DNA of 64,000 bases from Owenia fusiformis (GCA_903813345.2 CAIIXF020000001.1:2852001-2916000), one strand, 5' to 3'. Positions 1 through 34,600 are shown, counted from the stretch's first letter. Program-made: numbers and translations. The notes: generated by a model from the letters alone, not told the origin.

Positions 1-367
1 CAGTATACATGACAAATTAACTGTATTAACTATTAATACAGTATGAGATGTTCAAGTAAATATAAAGGCATAAGATCAACAACTACCAACAAAGAATGCA
101 ATCAATAAATAAATTCCCTGACTATGCCCTAACGCCACAGATTTGACTGACACAATGTACAAAACACAAACACAATTCAGAATTGAGCCTACATGATATT
201 ACAAAATACAGCCATGGATGTATGTTTCAAAGTTTATCATCTGTAGATAAAAAGCATGATGTAACACTTTCTTTTTAACTTATCTGGTATTAAATTTAAT
301 AAACATAACATATTTAATATACAACTAGGCACGACACATTTTGCCTGTCAACTTTTGTATTGCAAAG

Positions 368-453
368 ATGGGGTTTCTTTCAGACCACAAATGGCATGCC
401 TGCTACATGTACTTGCTCTGTCTTGCTTTAATTGTCATCACAGAGGCTCAAAG
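368..453 (+). CDS. Exon 1 (signal peptide) of an unrecognised secreted/membrane protein gene
   Basis: The ATG at 368 opens 28 codons plus two bases (AG), then a consensus donor gtatgt at 454. The peptide has a short N-terminal part and a hydrophobic core (YMYLLCLALIVI) followed by TEAQ, which looks like a cleavable signal peptide. The split codon AG|A gives Arg with either downstream exon copy, at 4553 or 5668. Both of those begin 'a tgg', giving R-W-(E/K)-N. The phase agreement with both copies is the main evidence that this exon is real. I do not recognise the family. The gene lies downstream of the visible part of the minus-strand Hippo kinase, probably inside one of its introns. Confidence 0.6.
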
Positions 454-1879
454 GTATGTATAATTTACTTTAACGGTTTAAAATGTGAATTATGGTGTCA
501 TATTTGGATTAACCTTCAAAACAACTAGAACAAATAATGATGAAAAAAAATGTTAATGGATCCATGGATATTATACAGATTTGAACAAAAGAACAGAGCT
601 CATTGGTCACTTAACCCTTTATACCTGAAACGAGAAACCCCACAAGCGCATTTCTATTTTTCAATTATTGAAAACTCATAAAAAAACAAAATGAAACTAG
701 AACTTAACATCTGATATACTTTAAAAATCTTATAAATATAGGAACAAGTACTTGAAAATGATAAATGTTCAAATCAAATTACTCACTACTGGAATATTTG
801 ACAATCTTTTTTGTACAAAGGTTATATTGTGATGTAAGCACAGTCAACTATCAAATATTCTATCAGAGCAACAATCCTATCACATAATTTTCTCTTGAAA
901 TAAATAATAGCATCTGCAGATATCTCAACATTTTCCTGTTTAGCTATAGTTTCATTTGTTTCATAAAATATGAAAAGTTGCTAACATTTCAGCAAGTAAG
1001 CCAAAACTTTAAAAGTTTAATCAATTAAAATTTGTGTTTTAACTCATAACCTTAAACAATATTTCAGGTCCTTTCGACATTTAGATTTCATAAAAGAGCA
1101 GTTAAGAAACTATTGTAATAAAATTTTATTTGAAGAATAGGACTGGGGAGATCTAAAGCTTATTCTTCACGCTTCCTAGTCAACTCGTACCCAAGACAAC
1201 TCATACCCAAGACAACTGGTACCTAAGACAACTCGTACCCAAGACAACTGGTACCCAAGACAACTCGTACCCAAGATTATTTTCAGTATTATGGTTGCAT
1301 ATTGGGGAAAAAATAGAGTTTGTAATGCTTTCATGTTATAATGTGAATCAAATAATCCTCAATATTTTTTGAATTTAGACGACATTTTTTCTCAATGGAT
1401 CAGTAAAGCATTTTTTTTATTAAATAAAAGAAGTGCTTGAAGCGCTTGTTCTCAACATTTTTTTGTCAAACATATATATAAATAAATATAATTACAACAT
1501 TAGATCTGACACTTGTTCCAAACACTCATATATAAACATACAATATTTTGAAAAATGATCATGAACATGTGGAATAAACATATTGTAACGGCTAGCCTAA
1601 TTTGGGTAGTGTGGGTGTTTTTAGACTAGGCTAGGTCACTTTGGGGATACGTTGTACACATTAAATGTACGTGTGAAAATAAAGAGACACAATAATTAAT
1701 GAAAGCTTAACAATATATATTCTGGCTTCATCCGCCTCAAAATAATACAACACAAATTGATACTAAGTTTCAGTTTCAGAGGTGCGAATTATAAGTCCTT
1801 TATGCAATTATATTTGTATATTTATCTCTATATATAAATGTTCATCACTAATATAGTTTTTCATCAGCTGAGCGATGCA

Positions 1880-2740
1880 TATTCTAAGTCCACCAAGTTG
1901 AAGATATAATCTAAGTTCATCAAATGAGTTGGTGAATATTCTAAGTCTATCAAACTGAAGATGTATGGAATCTGCTAAGTTCTTCAGATTATCGATGAAT
2001 ATTCTAAGTCCACCAAGTTGAAGACATAAACTAAGTTCATCAAACGGGCTGTGAATATTGTAAGTCTATCAAACTGAAGATTAAGTCCACCAAGTTGAAG
2101 ATATAAACTAAGTTCACCAAATGGGCTGTAAATATTCTAAGTCTATCAAACTGAAGATGTATGGAATCGGCTAAGTTCTTCAGATTATTGATGAATATTC
2201 TAAGTCCACCAAGTTGAAGATATAAACTAAGTTCACCAAATGGGCTGTAAATATTCTAAGTCTATCAAACTGAAGATGTATGGAATCTGCTAAGTTCTTC
2301 AGATTATCGATGAATATTCTAAGTCCACCAAGTTGAAGACATAAACTAAGTTCATCAAATGGGCTGTGAATATTCTAAGTCTATCAAACTGAAGATGTAT
2401 GGAATCTGCTAAATTCTTCAGATTATCGATGAATATTCTAAGTTCACCAAGTTGAAGACATAAACTAAGTTCATCAAATGGGCTGTGAATATTGTAAGTC
2501 TTTCAAACTGAAGATGTATGGAATCTGCTAAGTTCTTCAGATTATCGATGAATATTCTAAGTCCACCAAGTTGAAGATATAAACTAAGTTCACCAAATGG
2601 GCTGTAAATATTCTAAGTCTATCAAACTGAAGATGTATGGAATCGGCTAAGTTCTTCAGATTATTGATGAATATTCTAAGTCCACCAAGTTGAAGATATA
2701 AACTAAGTTCATCAAATGAGTTGGTGAATATTGGCTAAGT
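1880..2740. repeat. Minisatellite, unit about 115-120 bp with internal ctaagt sub-repeats
   Basis: About seven imperfect tandem units carry the recurring parts 'ctaagtccaccaagttgaag', 'ctaagttcaccaaatgggct', 'ctaagtctatcaaactgaag' and 'ctaagttcttcagatt'. Each sub-block starts with (t)ctaagt, so the array looks like an expansion of a shorter ancestral unit of 25-35 bp. Confidence 0.85.
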
Positions 2741-3130
2741 CCCTCAATATATACGTAAATATTCCTAAGTTCCTCTGGGCATCAAACTCCAGGCAACTAT
2801 GGTGAATATTGGCTAAGTCCCTCAATATATGCGTGAATATTCCTTAAGTTCCTCTGGGCATCAAACTCCAGGCAACTATGGTGAATATTGGCTAAGTCCC
2901 TCAATATATGCGTGAATATTCCTAAGTTCCTCTGGGCATCAAACTCCAGGCAACTATAGTGAATATTGGCTAAGTCCCTCAATATATACGTAAATATTCC
3001 TAAGTTCCTCTGGGCATCAAACTCCAGGCAACTATGGTGAATATTGGCTAAGTCCCTCAATATATGCGTGAATATTCCTAAGTTCCTCTGGGCATCAAAC
3101 TTCAGACAACTTTGGGGAATATTGGCTAAG
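2735..3130. repeat. Minisatellite, unit about 78 bp, following the first array
   Basis: Five units carry 'ggctaagtccctcaatata', 'cctaagttcctctgggcatc' and 'caggcaactatggtgaatat'. The array shares the ctaagt word with its neighbour, which suggests common origin. The unit is open when read on the minus strand, but this reflects its length (78 is divisible by 3), not a gene. Confidence 0.85.
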
Positions 3131-3560
3131 TCCCTCAAGGTAATATCTTCTAAGTGTATCGACCGAAAAATTCTCTAAGTCCATCAAATTGTATGCAGAA
3201 TTCATCTAAGTCCCTCAAGGTAATAAAATTCTCTAAGTCCATCAAATGGTATGCAGAATTTGTCTAAGTCCCTGAGGCATCAATCTCTAGAGGTGCGTGG
3301 AGGTTCCTTCTCATCAAAAGTTGTGTACGTGCCTCTCAGTATATGTAGAATCTGCCTAAGATCCTCTAAGTATACCAGGGTAAAATCCTCTAAGTCCCTC
3401 AACGGGTATGTCGAATCTGCCTAAGATCCTCTAAGTATACCAGGGTAAAATCCTCTAAGTCCCTCAATATGTGAGATGAAATCTTCTAAGTCCATCAGAT
3501 ATATGCTTAGAATTAGCCTAAGTCCATCAAGCGTCAATCCCTGGAGGCACGCGGGTCTGT
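3131..3560. repeat. Degenerate tail of the ctaagt minisatellite
   Basis: Irregular repeats of 'tctaagtccatcaaat', 'gcctaagatcctctaagtat' and 'ctctaagtccctcaa' continue the two regular arrays with variable spacing. This looks like an older, decayed part of the same array. Confidence 0.7.
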
Positions 3561-4552
3561 CCTCTCTCAGTTCCAGCTAGAAAAGTGCCTGCTGAGTCAC
3601 CTGGTCGTCTCTATTTATACCCCAGACATGTATGTAACATGTACTAGGTTTTGCACACGAACCTAACAAGTGATTAATGGGCTGATGCAATACCTAGGCC
3701 CCTGGACAGGACAAAACTGGTGTACAATTACTATGACGCAATCAGGATATGAATAGTGCAAAATAACTGGCTTCATTTAGAACTCACAATCTGTGCTATC
3801 TAATGTAACATCAATATATGTTTAGTATATAATTAACTAGATAAATGTATAAACTAAATAAATATAACATAAACCAATCATCATTGGTTTTAATCATGCC
3901 GAAATTGACCGAAAAAACTAGTAATTGAATGTAGGTCAAGATAGCTCTTCAAAAGTAAGATGAAAAAATGTAAACAAATGAAAGCAAAATGAAATCTCAC
4001 AAAATCGAACAGTTTACAGGATTCTGCCTACTCCTTTAGTGTCACATACATTCATGTAAGTATACTACTTGTCAAACAAACTGAAAAACAGTTTCCAAAT
4101 GTGTTAACTGTAAGCGAACTGATAAAATGGCACAGGACTACAAAGAACAGAAAATTTGAAAAGTAAAAATTTGTTACAATATGTCTCTTCGCTCGAACAT
4201 CCTGAATCTGTGACCGATATAAAATAATAGTCAATATAAATTGACACTCAGCTCAAAATGTCACAAAATTAAATCAATTTCTTCCGAAAATTCTTCTTCA
4301 AACTTTAAACTATTCTGAACAGTATGTTACAATTATAATATGTATATCTATTCACATTCCTAGTCAACACTTGATTCAAAACAAAATATATACTTGGGTA
4401 CGAGTTGTCTTGGGTACGAGTTGTCTTGGGTACGACTTGTCTTGGGTACGAGTTGACCAGTTACCTTCCTCATTATACTAAGAAAACACTGTTTAGCTAA
4501 TATAAGTGAATCCTTAGATACATATATTATACTTTAATATGTATATTTACAG

Positions 4553-5246
4553 ATGGGAAAACCATGACCCTTGGAAGATTGGGGAATTTGAGCTTAATGT
4601 CAAAATTATGATTGACACTGAGAGATCAAGTCTTAGTGATTTTGTAATGGAGAAGGAGTTGACCCAACCATGTAAGGAAACCAAGATTCTTTTGGTAGCA
4701 GGAATCAGAGAGCTTTCAACAAGAGAATTCCATCTAAATGATGAATTGACTGAAATCATGAGGATGACAATGAAAGATATGAAAACATTCAAAAATATCA
4801 AGAATTCACTGCAGGCAATCGTGCACAAAAACCTGGATATGATGCAACCAAGGTTGGCATGGTATTACAACCATAAAGAATGCAAACAAGATGAAAATGG
4901 CGACTATTGTTTCACCCAAGTTGATTATACATTAAAGTTCTTTAACACATACAAACTAAAAGGACAAAAACAAATGAAGAAAGTAACATTTAAGGACTAT
5001 TTTCAATACAGGATTAAAAGAAATTCGACGAAAGCAAAATCAGATTCATATCATGCTAAAGGAAAAAAACATATAACAATCGTCATAAAACATGTATTCA
5101 CAGAGAAAAGTATTGTAAGCTCACTGGCATATAACATATGGACATTTTTCTTTGGCAAAGCAGAAGATATTGATGACTCAATAATGATCATCATACCAAG
5201 TTTTGAGAGCACAACTGAACATGACCAAAAGGTGGCACACTTGTGA
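4553..5246 (+). CDS. Exon 2a of the signal-peptide gene (first copy of a duplicated exon)
   Basis: The acceptor tatatttacag precedes 'a tgg gaa aac', which joins in frame to exon 1 (AG|A = Arg). The exon encodes about 231 residues starting WENHDPWKIGEFEL. It is hydrophilic and contains an NGDYC motif with nearby cysteines and a hydrophobic patch near the C end (SLAYNIWTFFF). The open frame ends in a TGA at 5244-5246. That TGA lies inside a perfect donor-like gtgagt starting at 5243, so the exon could instead splice onward from 5242. Copy 2 (5668 onwards) is clearly homologous across WKI.EFE, ELT/HL, IKNSL, QPRLAW and DYC. I do not recognise the family. Confidence 0.6.
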
Positions 5247-5667
5247 GTGCATTGTTAATGTAATCTTAACATTTTAAAGCTAGAGATAATATATCAAATT
5301 GCCATATATGAGTTAATCCGAACAGACAATGCAGATGGGGTGTCAAGGTGACCTCATTTAGACTCCTCTCCAAAAAATTGCCAACTGGAAGCCCACATTT
5401 GATGTGTTAAGTGTGTTAAGCCTGATAAAGTTTATCTTTGTTTTCTTCCTAAATATCAATAGTTCAGAGGCTTATGACAAGTTTGTTGAATGTTTTTAAA
5501 TCACCAAACAAAGACAAGCTTTAATACATTATCCAGAAGGGAACTTCCTGTTGTTAAACTTATGAATGGGAGTGTAAGTATAGTATTGTACTATGTAATG
5601 CATACACAAAATGTTTATTGCAAACACAATTACAAATTTTGTACTTGACTGTTTATGAATTTTTCAG

Positions 5668-6570
5668 ATGGAAAAACTTTGACCCGTGGAAGATCAGGGA
5701 ATTTGAGATTACAGCTCGATTTGAGGTGGAACCTGAGAGATCCAGACTTAGTGGTAATCAGATTGAGGAGGCACTGAAACAACCTAGCAATGAAGCAAAA
5801 CATCACTTGATAGAAGATCTCAGAAACCTTACTCATTTGGAATTTCATCCAAATGATGAAGTAACCAATATTATTAAACAGATGCTAAAGGGCTTTAAAA
5901 CATTTACAAATATTAAGAATTCTCTTAAACTGGTAGTGCATGAAAGCCTAAACACCAAACAACCAAGATTAGCATGGTTTTATGATCGCAGTGAGTGCTC
6001 TAAGGATGACACTGGGGACTACTGTATGACTCGTGTTAATGTAGAATTGAAGCTTATTATACCTAACAAAAAACAAAATGTTAAACAAAAAGAAATGACA
6101 TTTGAAAAGTCCTTTATCTATGGGATTACAGCAACACCCTCTGAAGCATCGGATCTATCTGATAGAGTAAGAAAACCACTATTTGTCAAGATCAGACATA
6201 GTACAGAGATGAGTATGATAGTATTGCAACCTCTTTGACGTATTATGTAAAGAAACTGTTTTTGTTTTTCACTGGTAAATCACAAAAGGATGGTACAGTA
6301 AGGATCTATTTAAACAGGATAGCCGAACCTGAGGACAAAACTTGTGCCAATCGGAAAACTGAGAAAAGTGTCACTTCTGCATATAATATATTCACAGTAA
6401 TAGGTATTATTGTAATAGCAGTTTCGATCATTACGAACAAATATTTTTATATTAATTGTTCCATCAGTTTAATTCTGGTTTTTATCTGGTTCAATTCAAT
6501 TGCTATTTGCTATTGTTTGGCACTGCCTACAATTGTTCTTTTCCTCAGAAGACAGGATTTCAGCATCTAA
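5668..6570 (+). CDS. Exon 2b of the signal-peptide gene (second copy, with a probable frameshift)
   Basis: The acceptor tttttcag precedes 'a tgg aaa aac', again in frame with exon 1. The copy encodes WKNFDPWKIREFEI and keeps the whole body of copy 2a (IKNSLK, QPRLAWFY, GDYC). The first frame stops at 6236-6238. Homology to 2a continues in the next frame from about 6210 (SLTYYVKKLFLFF versus SLAYNIWTFFF). That frame then stays open to 6570 and encodes two hydrophobic segments (FTVIGIIVIAVSII and a second ending CLALPTIVLFL). So this copy either has a one-base indel and is decaying, or marks the original membrane-anchored C-terminus. Both readings are inferences. Confidence 0.5.
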
Positions 6571-6864
6571 TATTTCCTCTTCAGATAAAAGAGAAAATGT
6601 GTGTTCTCAAACCCTGCATTATGATTTGTTATTTGGAAAATTATATTTACTAAACTAAGCATACTACATATGATGTATGTACAGCAAGTTTATATGTATG
6701 TTTGAACATGTACTATGTTTTACATACCTAGCGAAGCATTTGAATGGAAGTCAAAGGCAAAGTAAGCAGGCTATATCCACTGACAGTGCTGACTTACACC
6801 AATTTTGTGAAGGTTTCGTAAAAAATTGGAATTGAATACATTTGAAGATGTAATAAATTCTTAC

Positions 6865-28256
<21,392 letters not shown>

Positions 28257-28568
28257 TCTGAATCCAAATTCTGTCTCAGCCCATTCTATAGTAATGTATA
28301 AACACCTAAATATAATACAAATAAGAGAATAAAACTTTCACAAAACTTTTTCAGGAAGTCGAGTTTGATTGATCTCGTTTGAGTTACCAGAAAACGAGAG
28401 TTTGATAAATACATAAAGAAATGCTATTCACAGTTCTTAAATGGTATATAATTTAAAATAATAAAACTTAACCGCTATTTGAAGGCTAAAGAGTACATTT
28501 GATGTCCCTATGGTGTACTTTATTGAAAATATTTGTACGCCATGTCACGTGATTTTCCAAAGTTCAAA
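28257..28568. promoter_or_regulatory. Putative bidirectional promoter between STK3 and LACTB2
   Basis: The two start codons diverge and are 312 bases apart. The interval contains no exon that I can see, so 5'UTRs and promoter elements of both genes must lie here or overlap the neighbouring gene. I recognise no clear TATA box or CpG-rich core. The call rests on geometry. Confidence 0.5.
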
Positions 28569-28699
28569 ATGGCGGTTCCACTTTCAGTTTTACCAAAAAT
28601 CGAGCAGCTTTCTTCTCGTGTTATACGACTTCTTGGATGCAATCCAGGAAGTTTTACACTGCAAGGGACAAACTCATATCTTATAGGATCTGGTGATAG
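28569..28699 (+). CDS. LACTB2: LACTB2 exon 1
   Basis: 131 nt encode [20 protein letters not shown] then [20 protein letters not shown] and SGD, plus AG of a split Arg codon, before donor gtatgt. LGCNPG.. .LQGTN.YL.G is the strongly conserved LACTB2 start. Confidence 0.95.
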
Positions 28700-31600
28700 G
28701 TATGTTAGTGGTGAACTATCGTCTTAAACTAGTAGTTTTTTCTTTTTCACAGCTGCATATATAATATCTGCTTTGGCTTCTTTTGCAGATTTTTGACATA
28801 GTCACGTCACATGCAGCTCACCTGTACTATAGTGCATAGATCTACTCAGTTTCTCATCCCAGGGCTCTCATCATCTTGACATTGACTTAAAGAAATGGTC
28901 TGAAATCTCTGATCGAGGCAAGGGTTTTTTAAATTTTATGTGGATATTTACACATTATTATCAGGGGCGTCGGACTCCCGGGGTCGGACTAGACTATATC
29001 CTATTTAGTCTGAATTATATTCAGACTATAAGGCACCTATGTTAAAGTATGGTAATCCTAAATATTTGTTTACATAGGAAGTGCTATTCAAAATGGCCGA
29101 TTGGGTAAAATTAATTTGCACATTTGTTACTTTAACTAGCTTTATTTCCACTTGACAATATGCTGTGTTACTTTTTATTGTTGCATTAATTGTACCTTAC
29201 TATTTAATTTAAATTTTGTAATGTTCATTTTATTGAACACATGGTTCCTCTAATTGATAATTTTGTGCAAAAAATTTCACTGCAATTTCCACAGGAAAGT
29301 AGTACATCATAACAGACTGACTTCTAGTCAGTCTGTTGGATACATACTAGGCGTCGGACTACATTTGAAAAGGGGCACAGGGAAAGTTGAGTTTTCTTTG
29401 CTTATTGAGTCGAGGCTTGCTCTATTGACTTCTTTGCTCTTCTAGACGAATTCCTGTGGAAAAGGGGCGTTCATTTTCCAGATAATATACTGTAGGTGGC
29501 GCATAGATAATATGTGTGGCCAAAGGCTGCAAAAATTGGGGGTTCGGGGCATGCTCCCCCGGGAAATTTTTTTCGGAGACGTTATTTGGTGTTATCTGAG
29601 TGTTTTCAAAGACTATTAGTTCTTTTCTGATAAAACTAAATCGGTGTTTAAATCTATACGATTTATCAGATTAATATTGATACTACCCAATGGTACCAGC
29701 CGCGGATCCAGGATTTTGCGTAAGGGGGGCGCTTGATAATGGCTGTGAGGGAAGCGAACCAAGGATCTGGAGGTTCTCCTAACAGAAAATTGCGAAAATT
29801 GAACATCATTTGTGCATTCTGAGCAATTTCAGATCACAATATCCTGCACATAAAAGGACTGAATCCGTGATTGGGTACGCATATAAATAAATAATTTCTT
29901 AATAACATGCTACATGCAAGATTTTTCTGTTCATACAATGGATTCATTTTTAAAATTTTGAGTCCGATAGATCTACCCCTACTATGTTCTTTTGCGAAAG
30001 TATATTACAATTTAAAAAGTAGACTTATATTTTGATTTCTTGGAACATATTTCTTTCAAATGATGGGAATATGATGAGCGCATTGCCAGGTAAGGAATTT
30101 AATTACGAAAAAAACTTCACAGACCACCAAATTAAATTACACCTCCCTATTTTCGTACGAAAAAACTACAGGTATAGTTAGAGCTGGCATCGAATTGGAT
30201 TTTAATGTCGACAAAAAAGAAAATTTGAAAATGTAGGCGGTAAAACTTCACTAAAATACACCATACAGCAGGTAGTAACAAAGATTTTAATTCATAGGGA
30301 AATAGCTTATTATGTTGTGAGTTCCGACTGTCGATCAAGAGGCGTTGTGTCGACATGGGTGTCGCAGAGAGCATTTGACCGACAATCGACCATTCCGACA
30401 TTCGATGCCAGCTCTAGGTATAGTGCTCGTTTAATACAAAATTACCAAAAAATGTTTACATGAATTATGAAGGATGTATATATAGAAAAAATAATCTTAA
30501 TAGAGCTATCTAGTACAATTTATTTGAATATATCCACGCCCTGTGATCGGAAAAAATGAACGGATGGGGGAGAAGCTGTTTTCTGCTAGGAAATTAAAAT
30601 AAACTGCAATATTAATTTTTTCACGAGAGAGTTTACAAATAAATCACTAAATGTATAGGTGCACGGACCGGTATGTCAAAATCTGTTTTGTGATGTTAAA
30701 TAGCATATTTTTGGAAGTTTCACAGGAATCTTTTGAAATATTTTCGCACCGAATGCACCCTATCTGACACCCATGATTATATAATCATATAGTTTTTATC
30801 AAAATGAAAATGAAATTATTTTGAAATGATTACATGAGAAGTCTTGTAAGATTCAAAGTCTATGATTGCTCCAAACTAGGCGATTTCCCTGGAAAAAAGC
30901 TCATGTTCAAAAGTTGAAGAATGCCCTGTGAATGAAGAAGGTAGATCTTTGCGAAAAAGATCAGAAATAACCTCAATTATATTGTAAGGGCATGGGTAAG
31001 TTCTGGACCAATGTAATTATCACAAGTGTGATGTAGGAAAGTTCAACCATTGCCATACCTCAGAGCGATGCTCAAACCAGACCCTAAAATTTAGGTCCAT
31101 TGCCATACCAAATGTTAAAAAAGATACCCCATAGGCACCGGGGATCCCTGTCAAAGTTTATGAACATCCCAAGTACAGAGGGTTTACTGGCTATTCAAAG
31201 GACACATGCCTCCCCTTTAAAAATCTAGATTTGACAGGCCAGTAGCCAGGATTTGCCAAGGGGGGTTCAGTTTTCAAAAATTTCCAGGGGGTTCACATTT
31301 GCCAATTTAAACCCAAATATATGGCTAAAATCACTTGAGAAGTGCTCAAAATGGTGAAAAACTGCATGATTTTGAAAGAATTTATGGCTGGGGGGGGGGG
31401 GGGTTGTTCGCCCGAACCCTGCGAACCCTCCTCCTGGCTACGGGCCTGTTTGATCTGCCTATGAATATATTTGGAATGTAATTTGCAGGAGAATCCTGAT
31501 TGATACCACTAATCCTGATAAACCTGAGTATACCAGCAACCTAAAGCAGGTCCTGAAAGAGCACAAGACCAGCATACAAGAGATCATACTAACACATTGG

Positions 31601-34600
31601 CATATTGACCATGTAGGGGGCATACAGGATGTTTTTAAAGAAGTCCTCAAATGTGAGTTTGTATTTTGTAGTATCAGTATTCTATTCAAAACTTTAGGGC
31701 CATTTCCATTGTGATACTCATCATATCTTTCTATTTCACTAGAAACAATGGCTGATAAGTGTTTCAATATGTTACTGATACGAATGTCGATGGTAGATAA
31801 CACTAGGTAGTTAAGTTCAATAAAGAGATAAGCTTTATTGTAGCATCTTGACTTGAGAAGGTACCCAATAGAAGTCTACATCCTAAAGTTTTCATTAGTT
31901 GACATATTGAAATAAGATGTCATAGTTTATCATGATGCTCAATTTCTGAAATGGCTTTTTCCTAATGAGTCCCAAAAAGCCTGTGTTTTAAACCCAAAAC
32001 AAATGTAAATAAAACTGTTGGGCCCAAAACGATGTACACAGGGAGATATGCTGAGTACTAAAATAGTACTCATGGCATATTAGCGCTTATTGAGTACTCA
32101 TTTCAGCAAATATTAGTACTAAATGAGCACTTGTGACATGAGTACTGATTTATTGCATGTTCTAGTACTAAATGAGTAGTCATATGATGAGTGATAAAAT
32201 AGCGCTAATTTTATTGGTTTTTCATTACTCAATTAGCACTCATACTATGAGCACTAATTAATTGCATGTTTACAGTGGTTTCAGTAACTTTGTGTACAAG
32301 GGGCAGATGAAAAATACAAGAGGCGGCATTCAAAATAACCAATTTTACGCTCCCGACAATGCAAATTTTTGTTATTTTAGAGTCCATGGACTGAAAGAAA
32401 GATGTCCAAGGTTTGTCAAAGTCATTTCCACGTGTGATGTGGCAAGACATGGGCTCCACAAAATAACACCTGGAACTGTGGAATGACTAGGGCAACTTAT
32501 ATAGAATGTCATTTACCTTTTATAAGAAAACTTACCCTTACACAGGTTGCATTTCACAAATCCAAATGCACCTGTTGAATTGAACACTTTTAATATAAAT
32601 CAAAATCTAGAATTGTCATTATTAAAATGAGAGTGATGTATTAATAGATGATTCACTTATGATTATGTGTATATCAGATTCATTTTATTTTTTTACCGCC
32701 TCCAGACATTGCCAGAAATGGTGACATACAGGGTGTTCCAAAAGTAACAGGACTGGTGCTGGTATTTTGTTAAATATGCACCAATTGTCTTCAAAATTTT
32801 ACATAATGTGCCTTCATGTTTTGTTACTAAAATTGCCGAATTACATAATTTTTGTCGAAACTGATTTAGGAATCGGCCGATGACTACTCATCGGCCGGCG
32901 CCCGGCGCATATGTGGCCAAGGCATTAGAGAGAGACCGAGGTGGGAGATATCCCCCTCCCCTCTACACCAAACTTGTTCTCACTACGTTTTCGAAAATTG
33001 CCTGAAAGGCCTCCTCACACATTATTAAGGAAAACATATCTACACATTTTGCGCATTTAACCACTTGATAACATATTGTGGATCTTATGTGAATTCGCAC
33101 CTTCATTTGCATGGAAGACTTTGATAAAATCCTTTTTTGATGATTTTTGTTAGAAAGCTGATGTTTGGCTAAGGTTCGAAATTCCAAATTGAACAGTCTA
33201 CTAAGAATACTATGTTGTAAATATTGTTTTCTTTATAATATGTCGAGCTAGGACTGCTCAAACAAATTCGCTTTTTGTAGCTACATGTATTTAATTTCAA
33301 TAGATGATAAACTTCTCAATATAAGAAATTACCCTCATAAGACATTGTTGCAAGGTGTGTTGCAATGAATGTGGCACCCCGCATTCCCAGGCCCGCATTA
33401 TGTATTCTCGAAGAAAGCCATCATGATAAGCCATGACATCTCATTTCTTCTCAGCCCTGTGTTTTAGTACCCTTTGCATTCGTTTGACTTCACTTCTTAA
33501 AAGAGAGCTTCGTCTTTGTGTAGTTTAACTAGACTGCACGCAGGGTAGTGTTTCAGGTGAAACAGAAAGATGCCATGAGTATCAGAATGGAAGAACGCAT
33601 ATATTTGCACTGATGGTGTATAGATAGTTATTTTATATAGTGTTTCTAGTTGTACGTGGAAACCTATTCTAACCAGGAAGGATATTGCAACTTTTTTCAA
33701 GATCCTAAAGTTGCAATTCTCGTTATTGTGTTTCATTGTAAAGACGCATCTGTGAAAGTGCGTCGCTGGTACAAAGGCGTAGTTCTACATAAAAAGATAC
33801 ACTTTTTTAAACTTGAACGTGTAGAATTATGGACCTGGTGGATTTTTTCTCCCTTTTGTAATGTTAATACTTGGCCGGTTGAGTATATAAAGGAATACAT
33901 GTCCCAACTTTTGGTAAGTGGGGGGTCAAAAGTGGGCCATCCACACATACACTTTTTATCATGCATTGTAATTACAAGGGTGTTATAAACGAGACACCAG
34001 GATGATATAATGTAGGGGTACAATATATTTTTAGAAAATTAGGGCCCAAATCTTGAGAAAGAGTCGGAGGCATGCGAGGCGAATCCTGGAAACTCGGGTT
34101 CGGGAAAGCGGGGTTAACTGTTTGGTTCCGTTGATACCTGTGCGAAACTACATTCATAATTTACCCGACAGTCGCTTTGATAATGTTTCTTTATTAAATC
34201 TCATCAAGAATGGACGATCTTGCACAGGTACTCATATAAGAACCTCTATATCTTTTTAACACCAATATATAACGGACACACTATGTTAAAAATAAAATGT
34301 TATATCTAATGTGCCAATTTAATGATTTAGCATATCGAAAATATTTTCAACCTAAGTGACCACATCGTGACATCACTTAGGTGGCAACATTTTTCAATGT
34401 CAATCTTTTCTAAATATGCTAAACTTAAAAAATAAACCAATTTTGACTGTCTAACCAAGTTAAAAGGATGAATATGTTTTTAATATTAGTTTACCATTGG
34501 TTTCTATGAGAATTAAAATTTTGAAATGCATCTTTCCCTTAACCACTGTTCATTGCTCGCTCATCCTTCAACCAATTTTCTTGATTTTGTCGGCAAAAAA

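Larger units (their letters stand above)
1177..4459. mobile_element. Non-autonomous element with inverted terminal tandem repeats and a minisatellite core
   Basis: The left end (1177-1276) is built from repeats of 'cgtacccaagacaact' and begins tagtcaactcgtaccc. The right end (about 4393-4459) carries the same repeats inverted and ends gggtacgagttgacca. Between them lie long tandem arrays (1880-3560) and AT-rich filler. No transposase ORF is visible. I could not find a clean target-site duplication (flanks gcttcc and gttacc are only similar), so the ends rest on the inverted repeats alone. Confidence 0.55.
454..4552 (+). other. Intron 1 of the signal-peptide gene, filled by a repeat element
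   Basis: The intron starts with gtatgt and ends with tatatttacag. It holds AT-rich sequence without coding signal from 454 to 1176, a minisatellite-bearing element from 1177 to 4459, and about 90 bases of AT-rich sequence before the acceptor. I saw no gene in it. Confidence 0.5.

Noticed and set aside
2797-3138. 113-residue minus-strand open frame with RDLANIHHSCLEFDAQRN repeats
   Set aside because: The 78-bp minisatellite has a unit divisible by three, so one frame stays open by chance.
1-6864. SARAH-domain exon of STK3 expected downstream of exon 11
   Set aside because: I looked on the minus strand for the conserved LSLEEL...EREIEELRQRY pattern and did not find it. The remaining exons are probably beyond the window.
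32262-32486. 74-residue plus-strand ORF as a gene inside the 5 kb element
   Set aside because: No recognisable family, a similar-length frame on the opposite strand, and no splice context.
32727-32780. 'cagggtgttccaaaagtaac' as the end of a mariner-like transposon
   Set aside because: I could not find the matching inverted end nearby, so no element can be defined.
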